DNA from: an uncultured Microbacteriaceae bacterium
GTDB lineage: Bacteria > Actinomycetota > Actinomycetes > Actinomycetales > Microbacteriaceae
Direction: 5' to 3'
Assembly: GCA_903907615.1 (NCBI GenBank)
Contig: CAIVOR010000200.1
Coordinates: 1-6,988 of the forward strand
Length of the DNA stretch: 6,988 bases
Shown here: positions 1 through 6,789 of the stretch, piece by piece
How the letters are laid out: each line of letters opens with the position of its first letter
Numbering within the stretch: the stretch's first letter is position 1
Translations under genes and position numbers: made by a program
Notes under the pieces: model-generated
Database searches by the model: none
What the model was told of the DNA's origin: nothing
Seen by the model: only the letters and a program-made list of their open reading frames with translations

Positions 1-6
1 AGAATT

Positions 7-675
7 ATGTACACCCCCACTTTCGGCGGTTCGGCCAACAACGACTCTGGCGTTGAGGTGCCCAACTCGCGCTACATCATCCCGCAGGTTCAGGAGCGCA
101 CCTCCTATGGCTTTCGCCAGCAGGACCCCTACGGCAAGCTCTTCGACGACCGCATCATCTTCTTGGGCGTTCAGGTAGACGACACCTCGGCCGACGACGT
201 GATGGCCCAGTTGCTCGTTCTTGAGAGCCAGGACCCCGACCGCGACATCACCATGTACATCAACTCACCCGGCGGATCGTTCACTGCCATGACGGCCATC
301 TACGACACCATGCAGTACATCCGTCCCGAAGTTCAGACGGTGTGCCTCGGCCAGGCGGCATCGGCGGCCGCCGTTCTGTTGGCCGCGGGAGCCCCCGGCA
401 AGCGCCTCGCGCTGCCCAACTCGCGCATCCTGATTCACCAGCCCGCAATGGGCGAGTCGGGTCGTGGACAGGCCAGTGACATCGAGATTCAGGCCCGTGA
501 GATTGGTCGCATGCGCATGTGGCTCGAGGAGACCCTGTCGCGTCACTCCAAGAAGACCCCGGAAGAGGTCAACAAGGACATCGACCGTGACAAGATTCTC
601 TCCGCGCAGGAAGCGTTTGAGTACGGCCTGATTGATCAGGTTCTCACCACGCGCAAGAACACTCCCGTCGTTTAG
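7..675 (+). CDS. clpP2: ATP-dependent Clp protease proteolytic subunit ClpP2
   Basis: A 222-residue serine peptidase subunit of the barrel-shaped Clp protease, which degrades proteins unfolded by ClpX or ClpC in the cytoplasm. The catalytic triad is Ser119 (in GQAASAAAVLL), His144 (in LIHQPA) and Asp195 (in DRDKIL). Its spacing of 25 and 51 residues equals that of mycobacterial ClpP2 (110/135/186, from memory). The stretch SPGGS is the oxyanion-loop region, and residues 40-110 (DPYGKLF, DDRIIFLGVQVDD, QDPDRDI) are typical of the family. Actinobacteria usually carry a clpP1-clpP2 pair forming a mixed ClpP1P2 tetradecamer, so clpP1 is expected just left of the window. The length is close to the usual 200-220. 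The start is uncertain: only six bases precede the ATG, no ribosome binding site can be seen, and the frame stays open to the window edge. The first ~20 residues are probably a propeptide-like N-terminal tail (inference). Confidence 0.96.
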   Translation: MYTPTFGGSANNDSGVEVPNSRYIIPQVQERTSYGFRQQDPYGKLFDDRIIFLGVQVDDTSADDVMAQLLVLESQDPDRDITMYINSPGGSFTAMTAIYDTMQYIRPEVQTVCLGQAASAAAVLLAAGAPGKRLALPNSRILIHQPAMGESGRGQASDIEIQAREIGRMRMWLEETLSRHSKKTPEEVNKDIDRDKILSAQEAFEYGLIDQVLTTRKNTPVV

Positions 676-683
676 CGCGCGCC

Positions 684-700
684 GCCGGGTGTAACCCGGC
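684..700. repeat. Perfect 7-bp inverted repeat between clpP2 and the membrane-protein gene
   Basis: GCCGGGT (684-690) and ACCCGGC (694-700) form a perfect stem around a GTA loop, 8 bases after the clpP2 stop and 3 bases before the next ATG. No T-run follows, so it is not a classical intrinsic terminator. It could stabilise the clpP2 mRNA end or act as a partial terminator. If transcription continues, it would lie against the start of the next gene and hinder ribosome entry. The function is inferred only. Confidence 0.5.
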
Positions 701-703
701 ACA

Positions 704-1882
704 ATGGGGAGCGTGTCTCAGGTAACGAAGCAAAAGGCTGAAGCGGGACTGGATCCGTCCAACATCCCGTGGTTTGTGCTCTTTTTTGACCTCGTCGTGG
801 TTGCCGCCTTCAGCCAGACGGCCAAGATGTATCAGGCCGACCCCACGTGGTTCACATCCGCCTTCGTTGCCGGATGCATCCTTCTGGTCTATTCGATCTG
901 GGCTGTGACGACCATTGAATCGCTCGTGGTTGCCACCGAGACGTGGACCCATCGCATCATTGGCTTCATTCAGATGTCGGCCATTATCGTTGCCGCCCTC
1001 TCTCTGGGTCACGGCAAGGGTTTACAGGATGCGTGGGGCTTTGCCGCGCTCTCGGTCGCCCTGGGTTGCGCCGCTGTTTTCACGGGGTTGCACCGCAACT
1101 CGTGGAACACCACGACGACGCACACCCGTCGCCGCGTCATTCTGTTGTCGCTGGCCGCGGTGATCTTTTTCATCGGCGCATGGATTTCCCCGGACGCCAC
1201 CTTGGGGGGAGTAGAAGTACTGCTGTTTGTCTTCTTCCTCGGGGCCGCTGCTACCGTCGCGGGAGCACTCACGCTCATTCCTCAGATGGTGGAAAGCTCG
1301 AGCGCGGTCCGCGGTCACGTTGTTCAGGAGCGTTTCGGCCTCATCCTGCTGATTGTGTTGGGCGACTCGTTTCTTCTCCTGCTCACGAGCGTTGGGGCGG
1401 AAAGAACAATTCCTCAGCCGCTCTACTTCGTTGCATCGATTCTGTTGGTCTTTGCGATCTGGACTCTGTACTTTCCCGCGCTGGCATCGAGCGAACTCGC
1501 CAGCAAACTGGGTCGGTCCTTCGCCCGCATCGGGGCACACTTTTTGCTCGTGCTCAGCAGCACGGTCGCCATTGTTGCCTGCACATCCCTCGCAAAGTCC
1601 ACGCTCGCGCAGGTGCTTGAGTTGAGCGACGAAGGCTCATGGACTGCTCTGCCCATCGCCAGTATCGCGGCATCTTTTCTGTGGTTGACGCTGCTCCGGG
1701 ATAACCGAATGTCACCGGCCGCCATCGTTCATCTCGTCAGTTTTGTCGTGCTCTTCGTGCTCGCGATGCTCGCGATTCCCGCATCTAACATGCAGGCCTA
1801 CTGGCTGTTGCTTATCGCTGTGGGCGTTCTGGTGATCGAGGCGGTGCTCTCGCTCGTCGTGTCTCCGCCCGTACGCCAATAG
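704..1882 (+). CDS. Polytopic membrane protein, LtrA (low temperature requirement A)-like
   Basis: A 392-residue, very hydrophobic protein with about twelve predicted membrane segments by eye and short polar linkers throughout; there is no signal peptide. Two stretches resemble the LtrA family: FFDLVVVAAFSQ at residues 27-38 (family form FFDLVFVxAxxQ) and ERFGLILLIVLGD at 209-221 (family form ER.GLFVIIxLGE). The length is near the usual ~370-400. The family name comes from a Listeria mutant defective in cold growth; no biochemical activity is established, so no substrate is proposed. The gene follows clpP2 by 28 bases on the same strand and may be read through from it. The start is uncertain: ATG 704 has no Shine-Dalgarno sequence, and an in-frame GTG at 713 has GGGGAG (706-711) only one base before it, which is too close. 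Leaderless or coupled translation is possible. An unusual neighbour for clp genes. Confidence 0.75.
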   Translation: MGSVSQVTKQKAEAGLDPSNIPWFVLFFDLVVVAAFSQTAKMYQADPTWFTSAFVAGCILLVYSIWAVTTIESLVVATETWTHRIIGFIQMSAIIVAALSLGHGKGLQDAWGFAALSVALGCAAVFTGLHRNSWNTTTTHTRRRVILLSLAAVIFFIGAWISPDATLGGVEVLLFVFFLGAAATVAGALTLIPQMVESSSAVRGHVVQERFGLILLIVLGDSFLLLLTSVGAERTIPQPLYFVASILLVFAIWTLYFPALASSELASKLGRSFARIGAHFLLVLSSTVAIVACTSLAKSTLAQVLELSDEGSWTALPIASIAASFLWLTLLRDNRMSPAAIVHLVSFVVLFVLAMLAIPASNMQAYWLLLIAVGVLVIEAVLSLVVSPPVRQ

Positions 1883-1940
1883 ACACACCTGAGGACACGT
1901 TCAGGCCGGTGCAGGCGCGCCCGGGGATGTGTCATTTGTT
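1882..1940 (+). terminator. Possible weak terminator or folded 3' end after the membrane-protein gene
   Basis: Immediately after the stop, GACACA (1882-1887) is complementary to TGTGTC (1928-1933). Inside this, CCTGA (1888-1892) pairs with TCAGG (1901-1905). The outer repeat is followed by the T-rich ATTTGTT (1934-1940). The long GC-rich interior and modest stems make this a weak candidate; it would separate the clpP2 transcript from clpX. It could equally be chance pairing. Confidence 0.25.
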
Positions 1941-1955
1941 GTCCGAGTTTGGGTT

Positions 1956-1961
1956 TAGGCT
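1956..1961 (+). promoter_or_regulatory. Possible -10 element of a clpX promoter
   Basis: TAGGCT fits the loose actinobacterial -10 pattern TAnnnT, about 60 bases before the clpX start. No good -35 hexamer sits 16-19 bases upstream; TTGTTG at 1936-1941 is only 14 bases away. The same heptamer, TTAGGCT, occurs upstream of ileS at 6632-6638. The candidate overlaps the proposed ClgR site, which would not suit activation, so at most one of the two calls may be right as drawn. Confidence 0.25.
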
Positions 1962-1975
1962 CGCCCTAAGCGCTG
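1958..1975 (+). promoter_or_regulatory. Candidate ClgR operator upstream of clpX
   Basis: The sequence TCGC-CCTAA-GCG contains the inverted core CGC (1962-1964), a 5-base spacer and GCG (1970-1972). As I recall it, the ClgR consensus of corynebacteria is CNNWCGCYNANRGCGWWS. Here W, CGC, Y, R, GCG and the last W and S fit; three specified positions do not (the leading C, the central A and the first W of the right arm). ClgR is an XRE-type activator of clp genes in Actinobacteria, so the position 47 bases before the clpX start is biologically apt. This is one imperfect match found by eye. Confidence 0.35.
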
Positions 1976-2022
1976 TTGCGAATCACTGCACAGCCGTGAC
2001 ACAGCTGGCATAAGGAGGACAC

Positions 2023-3318
2023 GTGACGCGCATTGGTGAGAGCGCCGAAATGCTCAAGTGTTCCTTCTGTGGCAAGAGCCAGAAGCAGGTCCAGCAGCTG
2101 ATTGCCGGCCCCGGGGTCTACATTTGCGATGAGTGCGTAGAGCTCTGCAACGAGATCATCGAGGAACGTCTGGCTGAGGCCAAAGAGACCGAGACCGAAG
2201 ATTTCGAACTACCCAAGCCCAAAGAGATTTTTGCGTTCCTCGATGAATACGTCATCGGCCAAGAACCGGCTAAGCGTGCACTCTCGGTGGCCGTCTACAA
2301 CCACTACAAGCGTGTGCGTGCCGCCGCTGCCATTGCACCCGCCGACGTGAAAGCCGACGAGATCGAGATTGCCAAGAGCAATATTCTCCTGATCGGCCCC
2401 ACGGGTTGCGGCAAGACCTACCTGGCGCAGACACTCGCCCGCCGGCTGAACGTGCCATTTGCCGTGGCCGACGCCACGGCCCTCACCGAAGCCGGCTATG
2501 TGGGCGAAGATGTCGAGAACATCCTGCTCAAGCTGCTGCAGGCCGCCGACTTCGACGTCGCCCGCGCCGAGACCGGCATCATCTACATCGACGAGATTGA
2601 CAAGATTTCACGTAAAGCCGAAAACCCGTCGATTACCCGCGATGTATCGGGCGAAGGCGTGCAGCAGGCTCTGCTCAAGATTCTCGAGGGAACCGTTGCG
2701 TCGGTGCCACCGCAGGGCGGCCGCAAGCACCCGCATCAGGAGTTCATTCAGATTGACACCACGAACGTGCTGTTCATCGTTGCTGGCGCCTTCGCAGGCC
2801 TCGACGAGATTGTGTCGCAGCGTGTGGGCAAGAAGGGCATCGGCTTTGGCTCGCCCCTGCACAGCAAAGACGATTCCCGCGACCTCTACATGGAGGTCTT
2901 GCCCGAAGACCTGCACAAGTTTGGTCTGATTCCCGAGTTCATCGGCCGTCTTCCCGTGGTGGCATCTGTCTCGCCGCTCGATCGCGATGCGCTCATGGAG
3001 ATCCTCACTGTTCCCAAAAACGCACTCGTCAAGCAGTATCAGCGCATGTTCGCCCTCGACAACGTCGAGCTCGATTTTGAGACGGATGCGCTCGAAGCAA
3101 TCGCCGATCTCGCGGTCACGCGTCAGACCGGTGCCCGCGGATTGCGCGCCATCATGGAAGACGTGCTGGGGCCCATCATGTTTGAGGTGCCCTCAACCGA
3201 GACCATCGCCAAGGTGATTGTCACGCTCGATGCCGTGGTCAACAATGCTGCGCCCACCATGATTACGCGCAAGGCCGCCGCCAAGAACGACACCCTGCCG
3301 CAGGCCGAGTCGGCCTAG
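2023..3318 (+). CDS. clpX: ATP-dependent Clp protease ATP-binding subunit ClpX
   Basis: A 431-residue AAA+ unfoldase that recognises tagged substrates, unfolds them with ATP and threads them into ClpP. The N-terminal zinc-binding domain has Cys13, Cys16, Cys35 and Cys38. The AAA+ module shows Walker A GPTGCGKT (125-132), pore-1 loop GYVG (158-161), Walker B IIYIDE (186-191), the RKH pore loop (234-236), the ClpP-docking IGF loop (273-275), a likely arginine finger R309 in FIGRLP, and sensor-2 GARGLR with R372. All expected functional residues are present and the length fits the family (~424-430). The GTG start is supported by AAGGAGG at 2012-2018, a near-perfect Shine-Dalgarno only 4 bases away, and by the TRIGESAEMLKCSFCGK N-terminus seen in actinobacterial ClpX. 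The ATG at 2050 would fall just before the zinc finger and is less likely. clpP2 lies upstream, separated by one membrane-protein gene. Confidence 0.98.
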   Translation: MTRIGESAEMLKCSFCGKSQKQVQQLIAGPGVYICDECVELCNEIIEERLAEAKETETEDFELPKPKEIFAFLDEYVIGQEPAKRALSVAVYNHYKRVRAAAAIAPADVKADEIEIAKSNILLIGPTGCGKTYLAQTLARRLNVPFAVADATALTEAGYVGEDVENILLKLLQAADFDVARAETGIIYIDEIDKISRKAENPSITRDVSGEGVQQALLKILEGTVASVPPQGGRKHPHQEFIQIDTTNVLFIVAGAFAGLDEIVSQRVGKKGIGFGSPLHSKDDSRDLYMEVLPEDLHKFGLIPEFIGRLPVVASVSPLDRDALMEILTVPKNALVKQYQRMFALDNVELDFETDALEAIADLAVTRQTGARGLRAIMEDVLGPIMFEVPSTETIAKVIVTLDAVVNNAAPTMITRKAAAKNDTLPQAESA

Positions 3319-3343
3319 TTTCCTGCGCCTCGAGCCTTGCTGC

Positions 3344-3389
3344 TGGCCGGGTGCTTACGCCGAGAGCGCGGTACTCGCGCTACCGGCCA
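3344..3389. terminator. Nested inverted repeat at the clpX convergent end, candidate U-less terminator
   Basis: An outer perfect 7-bp repeat, TGGCCGG (3344-3350) with CCGGCCA (3383-3389), encloses an inner perfect repeat AGCGCG (3365-3370) with CGCGCT (3376-3381) around loop GTACT. It begins 25 bases after the clpX stop and runs across the stop codon (3357-3355) of the convergent minus-strand gene into its last codons. There is no T-run on either side, so it is not a classical intrinsic terminator, but GC-rich hairpins without a U-tail are often proposed at gene ends in Actinobacteria. A role in ending clpX transcription or stabilising its 3' end is inferred. Confidence 0.4.
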
Positions 3390-3888
3390 CCCACATCTGC
3401 AGACCGTTGCTCCAATAGACCAGCCCGAGTTCACTGACCTGAGTGCGATTGGGGCTCTGAAGCGAGAAGCCCACTTCAGTGGTGAGCAGGCCACTGAGCA
3501 CGATTCCGCTGATGAGTTCCTTCGTCACCTCGTGTGCGCGCCACCCCGGGGCATAGATCTTCGAAAAGTTGGGGTGGTCGGGATCTCCCGGCGTGGGTGG
3601 AATGAAACCGAGAAAGGTCAGGGAAGAACTCGCCCGAGGGTTTGCGGCAATCAGGGCCGGGCCGAAACCCACCTCGGCAGTGAGGCGCCCATCGCGTTCG
3701 TGAAAGACCTGCAAGTAGGGCCCGCTGACGGGGTGCGAATAGCCCCACTCATCAATACCAAAACTCATAAAGTCGGCCACGGCGAAGGTTTTGAGCGGGA
3801 GCCGCTCGATGACGTGTGCAATGGATCTGGCGATGGGCAACCACTCTCCGGCGAGAATGGGATTTTCGAACGGTGCTTTTCGTTTCAT
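3355..3888 (-). CDS. Conserved-looking protein of unknown function, possibly a YbjN/T3SS-chaperone-like (TY-Chap) fold
   Basis: A 177-residue soluble protein with no signal peptide or membrane segment. I do not recognise it with certainty. The ATG at 3888 is chosen because GGAGGG (3899-3894) lies 5 bases upstream; the open frame extends further left into valS, but those codons read as an out-of-frame shadow of valS. The layout is an N-terminal helix (about 14-30), a beta-rich middle with YLQVF...GRLTAEVGFGPAL (58-79), then LTFLGFIPPTPG...HPNF (90-108), a helix (117-135) and a C-terminal strand pair with VYWSNGLQMWVAG (157-169). This order of aromatic strands, an LGF/PP turn, a PNF motif and an amphipathic helix recalls the TY-Chap peptide-binding chaperone superfamily of Actinobacteria. 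That is a pattern-based guess. It follows valS by 55 bases on the same strand without an obvious terminator, so co-transcription with valS is likely. Confidence 0.75.
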   Translation of the reverse strand: MKRKAPFENPILAGEWLPIARSIAHVIERLPLKTFAVADFMSFGIDEWGYSHPVSGPYLQVFHERDGRLTAEVGFGPALIAANPRASSSLTFLGFIPPTPGDPDHPNFSKIYAPGWRAHEVTKELISGIVLSGLLTTEVGFSLQSPNRTQVSELGLVYWSNGLQMWVAGSASTALSA

Positions 3889-3893
3889 GTTGT

Positions 3894-3899
3894 CCCTCC
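3894..3899 (-). promoter_or_regulatory. Ribosome binding site deciding the start of the 177-residue protein
   Basis: GGAGGG on the minus strand, 5 bases before ATG 3888, is the only good Shine-Dalgarno in the open frame. It fixes the start well inside the longer frame that reaches back to 4086. Confidence 0.75.
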
Positions 3900-3943
3900 A
3901 TTCGCACACTACGCGGGGCGGAGGACAGTAAAACGGGAAGAAA

Positions 3944-6532
3944 CTACTCGGGCGCGGGTGCCAGTTCAATAGACGTGACGGCCACCTCGGAACCTTCGAC
4001 AATGTCGAGCGTGTGGATACGGCCCACGGCCTTGAGGTCGTCCGCTGCAGCCTCGAGCCAGGCCTGAGCAGTTGCCGGCGCGGCAATCGCGCAGGAGGTG
4101 ACTTCGGTTTTTTGTGAGGCCTTAGCGTCGGTCTTGGCGCGGCGAATACCGATCAAAGCAGCCGAGGCGGTGGTCAGCACACCGGTGTCGCCACCCTCGG
4201 GGAGCTCATCCACAATCGGCCAAGCTGCGCGGTGCACCGACCCTGACGCAAACCACGACCACGTCTCCTCTGTGGCAAACGGCAGCACCGGAGCAAACAG
4301 GCGCAACAGAACCGTAAGGGCTATCCGCAGGGCAGCGGCGGCCGAACTTTGGTCGGGGTTTGCGGCGTCGTACGCACGCTCCTTGACCAGCTCGAGGTAG
4401 TCATCGGTGAAGTTCCAGAAGAACGACTCGGTGACTTCCATCGCCTTGGCGTGATCGTAGGCGTCGAGTGCTGCGGTGGCATCGGTCACGACGCCGCGCA
4501 GGGTGGCGAGCATCGACAGGTCAACGGGGTTGGTCACGGCTGCCCGAAGGTCGCCCGCGGGAACTTCGAAACCGAGAATGAACTTGGACGCGTTGAGCAC
4601 TTTGATGGCGAGGCGGCGACCAATCTTGATTTGGGTGGGGTTCTGGGGGTCGAAGGCGGCATCCGTGCCGAGTCGACTCGAGGCGGCCCAGTAGCGCACC
4701 GCGTCGGATCCGTGCTGTTCGAGCATGTCGCTCGGGGTCACCACGTTGCCCTTGGACTTCGACATCTTCTTGCGATCGGGGTCCACGATGAAGCCCGAGA
4801 TGGCGGCGTTGCGCCAGGGCATCTCGCCCGACTCGAGAACGGCCCGAAGCATGGTGGAGAACAGCCAGGTGCGGATGATGTCCTGGCCCTGAGGACGCAG
4901 ATCAAACGGCCACACGAGGTTCCAGAGTTCGGTGTCGCGTTCCCAACCGCCGGCAAGTTGAGGCGTGAGAGAGCTGGTGGCCCACGTGTCCATCACGTCG
5001 ACTTCGCCGATGAAGCCGTTTGCCGCACCCCGCTGTTCCTCGGTGTAGCCCTCGGGCACATCACTTGAGGGGTCAACAGGCAGTTGTCCGTCACGTGCCA
5101 CGAGCGGTTGGTCGAAGACCGGGTTGCCGTCGGCATCGAGCGGGTACCAGACGGGAATCGGCACACCAAAGAACCGCTGGCGCGAAATGAGCCAGTCTCC
5201 GGCGAGTCCGCCGACCCAGTTTTCGTAGCGCACGCGCATGAAGTCGGGGTGCCAGGTGAGCTCCTTGCCGAACTCCAGCAGTTGACCGCGCAGTTTTTCG
5301 TCGCGGGCACCGTTGATCACGTACCACTGACGCGTGGACACAATCTCGAGTGGCTTGTCGCCCTTCTCGAAGAACTTCACGGGGTGCGTGATGGGCTTCG
5401 GGTCGCCCTCCATTTCGCCCGACTCGCGCAGGAGGGCCACCATGGCCTCTTTGGCCGAGAAGATGGTCTTGCCGGCGATTTCGGCAAACGCGGCCTTGCC
5501 CGCATCGCTCGTAATCACGTCGGGAGCGTCACTCAGAATGCGACCGTCGAATCCGATGATGGCGCGATTGGGCAGGTCGAGCTCGCGCCACCAGATCACG
5601 TCGGTGACGTCACCAAACGTACAGATCATGGCGATGCCCGACCCCTTGTCGGGCTGAGCGAGGTGGTGAGCCAGAATCGGCACCTCGACGCCGAAAATCG
5701 GGGTGGTGACGTGTGAGCCGAAGAGCGGCTTGTAGCGCTCGTCCTCCGGATGCGCCACGAGGGCCACGCACGCCGCGAGCAGTTCGGGACGTGTGGTCTC
5801 GATGAAGATGTCGTCGCCACCTGAGCGGTGGAAGGCGAGGCGGTGGTAGGCGCCCGGCATGTCCTTGTCTTCGAGTTCGGCCTGAGCCACCGCCGTGCGG
5901 AAAGTCACATCCCACAGTGTGGGCGCCATGGCCTGGTAAGCCTCGCCGCGCTCGATGTTGCGCACGAACGCCAGCTGCGACGACCGAATCGAATCGCTGC
6001 CGATGGTGCGGTAGGTCTGGTTCCAGTCGACCGAGAGGCCGAGGGTGCGCCACAGCGCCTCGAACTGCTTCTCGTCTTCGACGGTCAGCTTCTCGCACAG
6101 CTCGATGAAATTGCGGCGGCTGATGGGAATCTGATCCGCGGCCTTAGTGCTCTTGTTGTCGCCACCCTCAAACGGCGGAGTGAATCCGGCCTCGTAGGGC
6201 AGTGACGGGTCGCACCGCACGCCGTAGTAGTTCTGCACGCGTCGCTCGGTGGGCAGGCCGTTGTCGTCCCAGCCCATGGGATAGAAGACCTCTTTGCCGC
6301 ACATGCGCTGGTAACGCGCCATCACGTCGGTGTGCGTGTAGCTGAACACGTGCCCCACGTGCAGCGAACCCGAGGCCGTGGGCGGTGGGGTGTCGATGGA
6401 GAAGATACTGGCGCGGGTTTGTCCCTCGCGCTCGAATCGATACGTGCCCGCTGAATCCCACGTGGCGGTCCACTTGTCTTCGAGGCCCTCGAGGGCGGGT
6501 TTCTCGGGAACGCCGGCAGAATTGCTCGTCAT
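3944..6532 (-). CDS. valS: Valine--tRNA ligase, short archaeal-like type
   Basis: An 862-residue class Ia aminoacyl-tRNA synthetase that charges tRNA-Val with valine and edits mischarged threonine. The ATP-site HIGH motif is HVGH (58-61) after DTPPPTASGSL. The DDNGLPTERR segment (89-98) is diagnostic of ValRS of this type. The CP1 editing domain contains TTRPE (246-250) and GSGIAMICTFGDVTD (297-311). The KMSKS loop is residues 589-593, followed by GSDAVRYWAASSRLGTD and an alpha-helical anticodon-binding region. The C-terminus ends at about 860 without the long coiled-coil tRNA arm of the common bacterial enzyme. It therefore matches the archaeal/Rickettsia-like class (called ValS type 2, from memory), which I associate with Microbacteriaceae. 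ATG 6532 is supported by GAGG (6542-6539) 6 bases upstream. The gene is divergent from ileS and followed by an uncharacterised gene. Confidence 0.97.
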   Translation of the reverse strand: MTSNSAGVPEKPALEGLEDKWTATWDSAGTYRFEREGQTRASIFSIDTPPPTASGSLHVGHVFSYTHTDVMARYQRMCGKEVFYPMGWDDNGLPTERRVQNYYGVRCDPSLPYEAGFTPPFEGGDNKSTKAADQIPISRRNFIELCEKLTVEDEKQFEALWRTLGLSVDWNQTYRTIGSDSIRSSQLAFVRNIERGEAYQAMAPTLWDVTFRTAVAQAELEDKDMPGAYHRLAFHRSGGDDIFIETTRPELLAACVALVAHPEDERYKPLFGSHVTTPIFGVEVPILAHHLAQPDKGSGIAMICTFGDVTDVIWWRELDLPNRAIIGFDGRILSDAPDVITSDAGKAAFAEIAGKTIFSAKEAMVALLRESGEMEGDPKPITHPVKFFEKGDKPLEIVSTRQWYVINGARDEKLRGQLLEFGKELTWHPDFMRVRYENWVGGLAGDWLISRQRFFGVPIPVWYPLDADGNPVFDQPLVARDGQLPVDPSSDVPEGYTEEQRGAANGFIGEVDVMDTWATSSLTPQLAGGWERDTELWNLVWPFDLRPQGQDIIRTWLFSTMLRAVLESGEMPWRNAAISGFIVDPDRKKMSKSKGNVVTPSDMLEQHGSDAVRYWAASSRLGTDAAFDPQNPTQIKIGRRLAIKVLNASKFILGFEVPAGDLRAAVTNPVDLSMLATLRGVVTDATAALDAYDHAKAMEVTESFFWNFTDDYLELVKERAYDAANPDQSSAAAALRIALTVLLRLFAPVLPFATEETWSWFASGSVHRAAWPIVDELPEGGDTGVLTTASAALIGIRRAKTDAKASQKTEVTSCAIAAPATAQAWLEAAADDLKAVGRIHTLDIVEGSEVAVTSIELAPAPE

Positions 6533-6572
6533 GATGAACCTCGAATTTCTATGAGCGGCACCGCGTCGTTTA

Positions 6573-6585
6573 CCGGCTGCGCCGG
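6573..6585. repeat. Small perfect hairpin in the valS upstream region
   Basis: CCGGC (6573-6577) and GCCGG (6581-6585) flank a TGC loop, 41 bases upstream of the valS ATG. If valS transcription starts upstream of it, the hairpin is in the valS leader. No T-run follows on either strand and no T-box motif is visible on the valS side. It may be chance in GC-rich DNA. Confidence 0.3.
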
Positions 6586-6632
6586 CGAGTGTGCCTCAGA
6601 TGTGGGTGCCTCGAGTTTACCGCCTGACGTAT

Positions 6633-6638
6633 TAGGCT
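6633..6638 (+). promoter_or_regulatory. Possible -10 element of the ileS promoter
   Basis: TAGGCT matches TAnnnT and would place transcription start near 6645, about 10 bases before the first paired base of the T-box Stem I region. That is the expected geometry for a T-box leader. A convincing -35 hexamer is not visible at the normal distance; TTTACC (6616-6621) is too close. The spacing to the riboswitch is the main support. Confidence 0.35.
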
Positions 6639-6789
6639 GATGCATAGAGACAGTGATCCGGCAATCACCGGGGAGTCTTCGGAAGAAATTTGCCGAGTGA
6701 ACCCGTTCACATCGACGAAGAGTAGAACCGAACGGGTCTGGCCCGTGACAGCCAAAGAACAAGAGGGTCTCGCTTGCGAGATCAAGCTC

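Noticed and set aside
2050..2052. ATG 2050 as the clpX start
   Set aside because: GTG 2023 has AAGGAGG 4 bases upstream, and the nine extra residues match the actinobacterial ClpX N-terminus; ATG 2050 has no site.
3337..3972. Plus-strand open frame of 211 codons over the unknown minus-strand gene
   Set aside because: It lies opposite a gene with a strong ribosome binding site, has no such site of its own, and its protein is low-complexity Gly/Arg/Glu-rich as expected of an antisense frame in GC-rich DNA.
4349..5068. Plus-strand open frame of 239 codons inside valS
   Set aside because: Antisense to a fully conserved valS region including KMSKS; composition is typical of an antisense shadow and no ribosome binding site was seen.
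5084..5716. Plus-strand open frame of 210 codons inside valS
   Set aside because: Same reason: it mirrors the valS editing-domain codons and has no independent family signature.
6529..6762. Minus-strand open frame of 77 codons overlapping the valS start
   Set aside because: It runs antisense through the T-box leader, has no recognisable motif, and its overlap with the valS ATG is explained by chance. A leader peptide role has no support such as a run of Val codons.
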